DNA from: Methylophilales bacterium UBA4017
Lineage (GTDB): Bacteria > Pseudomonadota > Gammaproteobacteria > Burkholderiales > Methylophilaceae
Assembly: GCA_002384685.1 (NCBI GenBank)
Contig: DGAZ01000030.1
Span: forward strand, 1 to 8,814
Length of the DNA: 8,814 nt
Reading direction: 5' to 3'
Under the pieces are notes generated by a model. It was not told the DNA's origin. It ran no database searches and was given only the letters and a program-made list of their open reading frames with translations. Both the position numbers and the translations under genes were made by a program. This document shows, one piece after another, positions 6,938 through 8,814 of the stretch (positions are counted from its first letter, which is position 1; each line of letters opens with the position of its first letter).

Positions 6938-6971
6938 AAAAAAAAGGCTGCCCTATTGGCAGCCAAAAAAA
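6938..6971 (-). terminator. Rho-independent terminator after rplI
   Basis: A 7-bp GC-rich stem GGCTGCC/GGCAGCC (6964-6958 with 6952-6946) closes a 5-nt loop, and is followed on the minus strand by eight T (6945-6938). It lies 18 nt beyond the rplI stop and ends the rpsF-priB-rpsR-rplI transcript. The A-rich flank at 6965-6971 would give a U-tract only to plus-strand transcription, for which no gene is present. dnaB begins 18 nt after the T-tract, so dnaB needs read-through or a promoter overlapping this element. Confidence 0.93.
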
Positions 6972-6982
6972 TTAAATTATTT

Positions 6983-7438
6983 TTATTGTGTTTCGTCTGC
7001 AACCACGGTAACAGAAATGCTTGCTGTTACATCATGGTGAAGGGCTACAGTTACTTCAAACACACCAACATTTTTTAATGGTCCTTCAGGCATGCGTATT
7101 TCTGCCTTTTCTACCTTATGACCAGCTGCTACTAACAATTCTGCAATATCAATACTCGATACCGATCCAAAAAGTTTTCCGTCGATCCCAGCTTTTTGCT
7201 TAATTTCAACTTTAACTCCCTCAAGATCTTTAGCTCTTTTTTCAGCGCCTTTGAGTAACGCAGCTTGCGCTTTTTCAAGCTCAGCTCTTCGTCCTTCAAA
7301 TTCGGCTTTATTTGCTTCGGTTGCTCTTTTTGCTTTGCCTTGTGGAATAAGAAAGTTACGTCCAAATCCATCTTTTACGTTAACCACATCACCTAAGTCA
7401 CCAAGGTTAGCAATTTTTTCTAATAAAATAATTTGCAT
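6983..7438 (-). CDS. rplI: Large-subunit ribosomal protein bL9
   Basis: Ribosomal protein of the L1-stalk base that influences reading-frame maintenance. The 151-residue product begins MQIILLEKIANLGDLGDVVN with the N-terminal 23S rRNA-binding signature GFGRNFLIPQGKA (24-36), followed by the long charged connecting helix (about 40-75) and the C-terminal domain containing GKLFGSVSS (87-95). Length is close to E. coli L9 (149). An AAGGGG Shine-Dalgarno overlaps the rpsR stop codon, 8 nt before the ATG. It is the last gene of the rpsF operon and is followed by an intrinsic terminator. Confidence 0.98.
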   Translation of the reverse strand: MQIILLEKIANLGDLGDVVNVKDGFGRNFLIPQGKAKRATEANKAEFEGRRAELEKAQAALLKGAEKRAKDLEGVKVEIKQKAGIDGKLFGSVSSIDIAELLVAAGHKVEKAEIRMPEGPLKNVGVFEVTVALHHDVTASISVTVVADETQ

Positions 7439-7450
7439 GTTATTTGCCCC

Positions 7451-7678
7451 TTAGTGTTTGTCAGTATATGGAAGTAAAGCTAAAAACCTTGCACGCTTAA
7501 CAGCTGTATCTAATTGCCTTTGGTATTTAGATTTTGTTCCTGTTATTCTTGCTGGAATCAACTTACCGTTTTCTGTAATAAAGTCTTTAAGAAGATCTAC
7601 GTCCTTATAATCGACTTCTTTAATACCTTCTGCAGAAAATCTACAGTACCTTCTTCTTTTATACATTTCTCTTGCCAT
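7451..7678 (-). CDS. rpsR: Small-subunit ribosomal protein bS18
   Basis: Binds as a heterodimer with S6 to the platform of the 30S subunit. The 75-residue protein has the family core RRRYCRFSAEGIKEVDYKD (8-26), ITGTKSKYQRQL (45-56) and the C-terminal KRARFLALLPYTDKH (61-75). It is full length (E. coli 75). An AGGAG Shine-Dalgarno (7689-7685) lies 6 nt before the ATG and directly follows the priB stop, so the two genes are separated by only 12 nt. It keeps the rpsF-priB-rpsR-rplI order, which provides co-production with its partner S6. Confidence 0.99.
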   Translation of the reverse strand: MAREMYKRRRYCRFSAEGIKEVDYKDVDLLKDFITENGKLIPARITGTKSKYQRQLDTAVKRARFLALLPYTDKH

Positions 7679-7690
7679 GTCAAACTCCTA

Positions 7691-7972
7691 TTATTTGTTT
7701 ATTTGCGTTATATGAAAAATAATTTGATTAGACTTTAACGATCTTTTTTCTAAAAAACCGTGGAATAAACACTTATCCCCCAGTTTAAAGCCTGTTTCTG
7801 TTAATTTTCCTATCACTACCGCTTCAATCTCTAAATTTACCGTTTTACTTAATGCCGCTTCACTTTGTTTAGATTGATGCTTTATTCGCATACCTAAAAC
7901 GGGTAAGCCCGCTGGAGTAAACCGTAAACTATCTAAATGAACAATTTCACCTTCAAGTGAAAAATTATTCAA
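7691..7972 (-). CDS. priB: Primosomal replication protein PriB
   Basis: Small OB-fold single-stranded DNA-binding protein of the SSB family that works with PriA in reloading DnaB at stalled forks. The 93-residue product has the OB-fold pattern NNFSLEGEIVHLDSLRFTPAGLP (2-24; hydrophobic strand, then the S/TPAG turn) and a later GDKCLFHGFLEKRS segment (66-79); it is slightly shorter than E. coli PriB (104). The start is TTG at 7972: no ATG or GTG gives the expected first strand. That TTG comes one codon after the rpsF stop and in the same frame, with no good Shine-Dalgarno, so initiation probably depends on ribosomes finishing rpsF. Its position between rpsF and rpsR supports the call. Confidence 0.92.
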   Translation of the reverse strand: MNNFSLEGEIVHLDSLRFTPAGLPVLGMRIKHQSKQSEAALSKTVNLEIEAVVIGKLTETGFKLGDKCLFHGFLEKRSLKSNQIIFHITQINK

Positions 7973-7975
7973 CGC

Positions 7976-8413
7976 TTATGCTTCTTCTTTTTTGCTTTCT
8001 ACCTTAGCTTTTGGTTCAGCTTTTTGTTCAGCTACTGCTTCTACTTTTGCTGGGACCTCTTCTTTTGGCTTATCACCAACTAATGACTTAGACTTTTCTT
8101 CTTTCATCATTGCTGAAGGATTCGTTACGGCTATTTTGGTAGCAAAAACTAAATGCCTAATTACAGCATCATTAAACTTAAAGCTATGCTCAAGCTCCGC
8201 CAATGTTTCCAATGAACATTCAATGTTCATAAGCACATAATGGGCTTTGTGAATTTTTTGTATAGGGTATGCAAGCTGACGTCTGCCCCAATCTTCCAGG
8301 CGATGTATCTTGCCTTTGTTTGTTTTTATTATTGCTTGAAGGCGATCAATCATTGCAGGAACCTGTTCGCTTTGATCGGGATGAACAACAAATACTACTT
8401 CGTAGTGTCTCAT
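7976..8413 (-). CDS. rpsF: Small-subunit ribosomal protein bS6
   Basis: 30S platform protein that pairs with S18. The 145-residue product has the ferredoxin-like S6 fold: MRHYEVVFVVHPDQ (1-14), then GKIHRLEDWGRRQLAYPI (34-51), HYVLMNIE (58-65) and the C-terminal core strand RHLVFATK (86-93). Residues from about 102 form a low-complexity Lys/Glu/Ala/Pro tail ending KKEEA, longer than the E. coli tail and typical of extended beta/gammaproteobacterial S6. AAGGAG lies 5-6 nt before the ATG. It is the first gene of the rpsF-priB-rpsR-rplI operon, with a promoter and structured leader directly upstream. Confidence 0.98.
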   Translation of the reverse strand: MRHYEVVFVVHPDQSEQVPAMIDRLQAIIKTNKGKIHRLEDWGRRQLAYPIQKIHKAHYVLMNIECSLETLAELEHSFKFNDAVIRHLVFATKIAVTNPSAMMKEEKSKSLVGDKPKEEVPAKVEAVAEQKAEPKAKVESKKEEA

Positions 8414-8434
8414 AGACTCTCCTTATGGTTTATA

Positions 8435-8474
8435 GCCTCCAGCAAATGCTGTGAGACAAGGATTTAAAGAATCC
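8435..8474 (-). promoter_or_regulatory. Structured rpsF mRNA leader
   Basis: The minus-strand leader folds into a small hairpin GGATT-CTTTA-AATCC (8474-8460) and a stronger one, 8457-8435: five pairs GUCUC/GGAGGC-side including one G-U, a single bulged A (8452), four pairs CAGC/GCUG and an AUUU loop (8447-8444). The second hairpin ends about 16 nt before the AAGGAG of rpsF. In several bacteria the S6:S18 complex is known to bind the rpsF leader and repress it; this element is in the right place, but I could not match it to that motif with certainty. Confidence 0.5.
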
Positions 8475-8476
8475 GT

Positions 8477-8504
8477 ATTATAGTGTTTTTTGTAATTAAA
8501 TCAA
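8477..8504 (-). promoter_or_regulatory. Sigma-70-type promoter of the rpsF operon
   Basis: On the minus strand TTGATT (8504-8499) and a perfect TATAAT (8482-8477) are 16 nt apart, placing the transcription start near 8472-8470 and giving a leader of about 57-60 nt. The -35 lies just 8 nt beyond the uvrB stop, and no terminator separates uvrB from rpsF, so some read-through from uvrB is possible. Confidence 0.75.
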
Positions 8505-8511
8505 TGGCTTT

Positions 8512-8814
8512 TTAAATTCGATCTTTGATGTTAGGGCCATAAACCTTTTCTTTTAAAAATTTAATCTGATCTCGAGTTTTTGCCGCATTTTCAAAATCGA
8601 GATCTCGCGCAAATTTCTGCATCACTTTTTCTAGTTTTGATATCTCTTTAAGTATTTGCGGCTCAGATAGATCCTCGTATTTTCTGTTTTCTTTTTTGGC
8701 TTCCTGTATTCGCTTGTGCTCGTCCACGTCTTCTAACCCATCAATGATGTCTTTTATTCTCTTTTTTATTCCCACGGGAGTGATGTTGTTATCTTTGTTG
8801 AATTGAATTTGTTT
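8512..8814 (-). CDS. uvrB: UvrABC excinuclease subunit B, C-terminal fragment
   Basis: DNA damage-verifying helicase subunit of nucleotide excision repair. Only the last 100 codons are in the window; the open frame continues through the right edge, so the gene is cut by the window and not truncated biologically. The fragment begins with the typical linker preceding the C-terminal region (NNITPVGIKKRIKDIIDG) and ends with the UVR domain (LSEPQILKEISKLEKVMQKF followed by ARDLDFENAAKTRDQIKFLK), the coiled-coil hairpin that contacts UvrC. The apparent GTG start at 8775 is an internal valine. Upstream of rpsF, in the same direction, with only 98 nt between them. Confidence 0.96.
   Translation of the reverse strand, partial: KQIQFNKDNNITPVGIKKRIKDIIDGLEDVDEHKRIQEAKKENRKYEDLSEPQILKEISKLEKVMQKFARDLDFENAAKTRDQIKFLKEKVYGPNIKDRI

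Noticed and set aside
6946..6971. Bidirectional use of the rplI terminator
   Set aside because: The stem is symmetric, but the plus-strand side is followed by A rather than T, and no plus-strand gene leads into it.
7132..7371. 79-codon minus-strand open frame inside rplI
   Set aside because: It is a Lys/Leu-rich out-of-frame reading of the well-supported L9 gene, with no recognisable domain.
7987..7993. AAAAAAG, the dnaX-type slippery heptamer, near the end of rpsF
   Set aside because: It is in the wrong phase (codons AAA AAA G rather than x xA AAA AAG), and priB is already in the same frame as rpsF, so a frameshift would serve no purpose.
1..8814. Mobile element, CRISPR array, toxin-antitoxin or defence system
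   Set aside because: No transposase or integrase, no direct repeats with spacers, no unknown gene pair; every long gene is a recognised conserved family.

Overview
The window reads as an AT-rich proteobacterial chromosome segment. The order uvrB, rpsF-priB-rpsR-rplI, dnaB, alr, radA fits Beta/Gammaproteobacteria, since PriB between S6 and S18 is typical of those classes. Together with a hydroxysqualene-type squalene pair (hpnC-hpnD), it suggests an AT-rich, compact betaproteobacterium (Nitrosomonadales/Methylophilales-like). That placement is inferred from gene order and protein resemblance, not from a search.

From the left edge: a tRNA-Ser(UGA) (minus strand) runs off the window. Upstream of it on the same strand are def (peptide deformylase) and a purine-type methylthionucleoside phosphorylase (mtnP/MTIP), which overlap. 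A 51-bp gap separates mtnP from the divergent plus-strand pair hpnC-hpnD, joined by an ATGA overlap, which begins squalene synthesis from farnesyl diphosphate. hpnD runs head-on into radA; the two genes share the palindromic stop TTAA. From 3107 to the right edge everything is on the minus strand. In transcription order this is the 3' end of uvrB, a clear sigma-70-type promoter and structured leader, rpsF-priB-rpsR-rplI, an intrinsic terminator, then dnaB-alr-radA with 1-nt and 8-nt overlaps.

The right-hand block links translation (S6, S18, L9), replication restart and fork unwinding (PriB, DnaB), cell-wall D-alanine supply (Alr) and recombination/repair (RadA, UvrB). The left-hand block links methionine-related housekeeping (formyl removal from new proteins, methylthio-nucleoside salvage) with squalene formation.

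No mobile element, CRISPR array, toxin-antitoxin pair or defence island is visible, and I do not see an undescribed multi-gene system. The points worth a second look are small: an HpnC that lacks the Gln and Asn normally preceding its second aspartate motif; a perfect 12-bp hairpin directly before the SD-less def start; a -10 box placed so that dnaB mRNA could be leaderless; rpsF and priB in the same frame separated by a stop and one codon, with a TTG start for priB; a shared TTAA stop between convergent genes; and two non-canonical positions in the tRNA-Ser.
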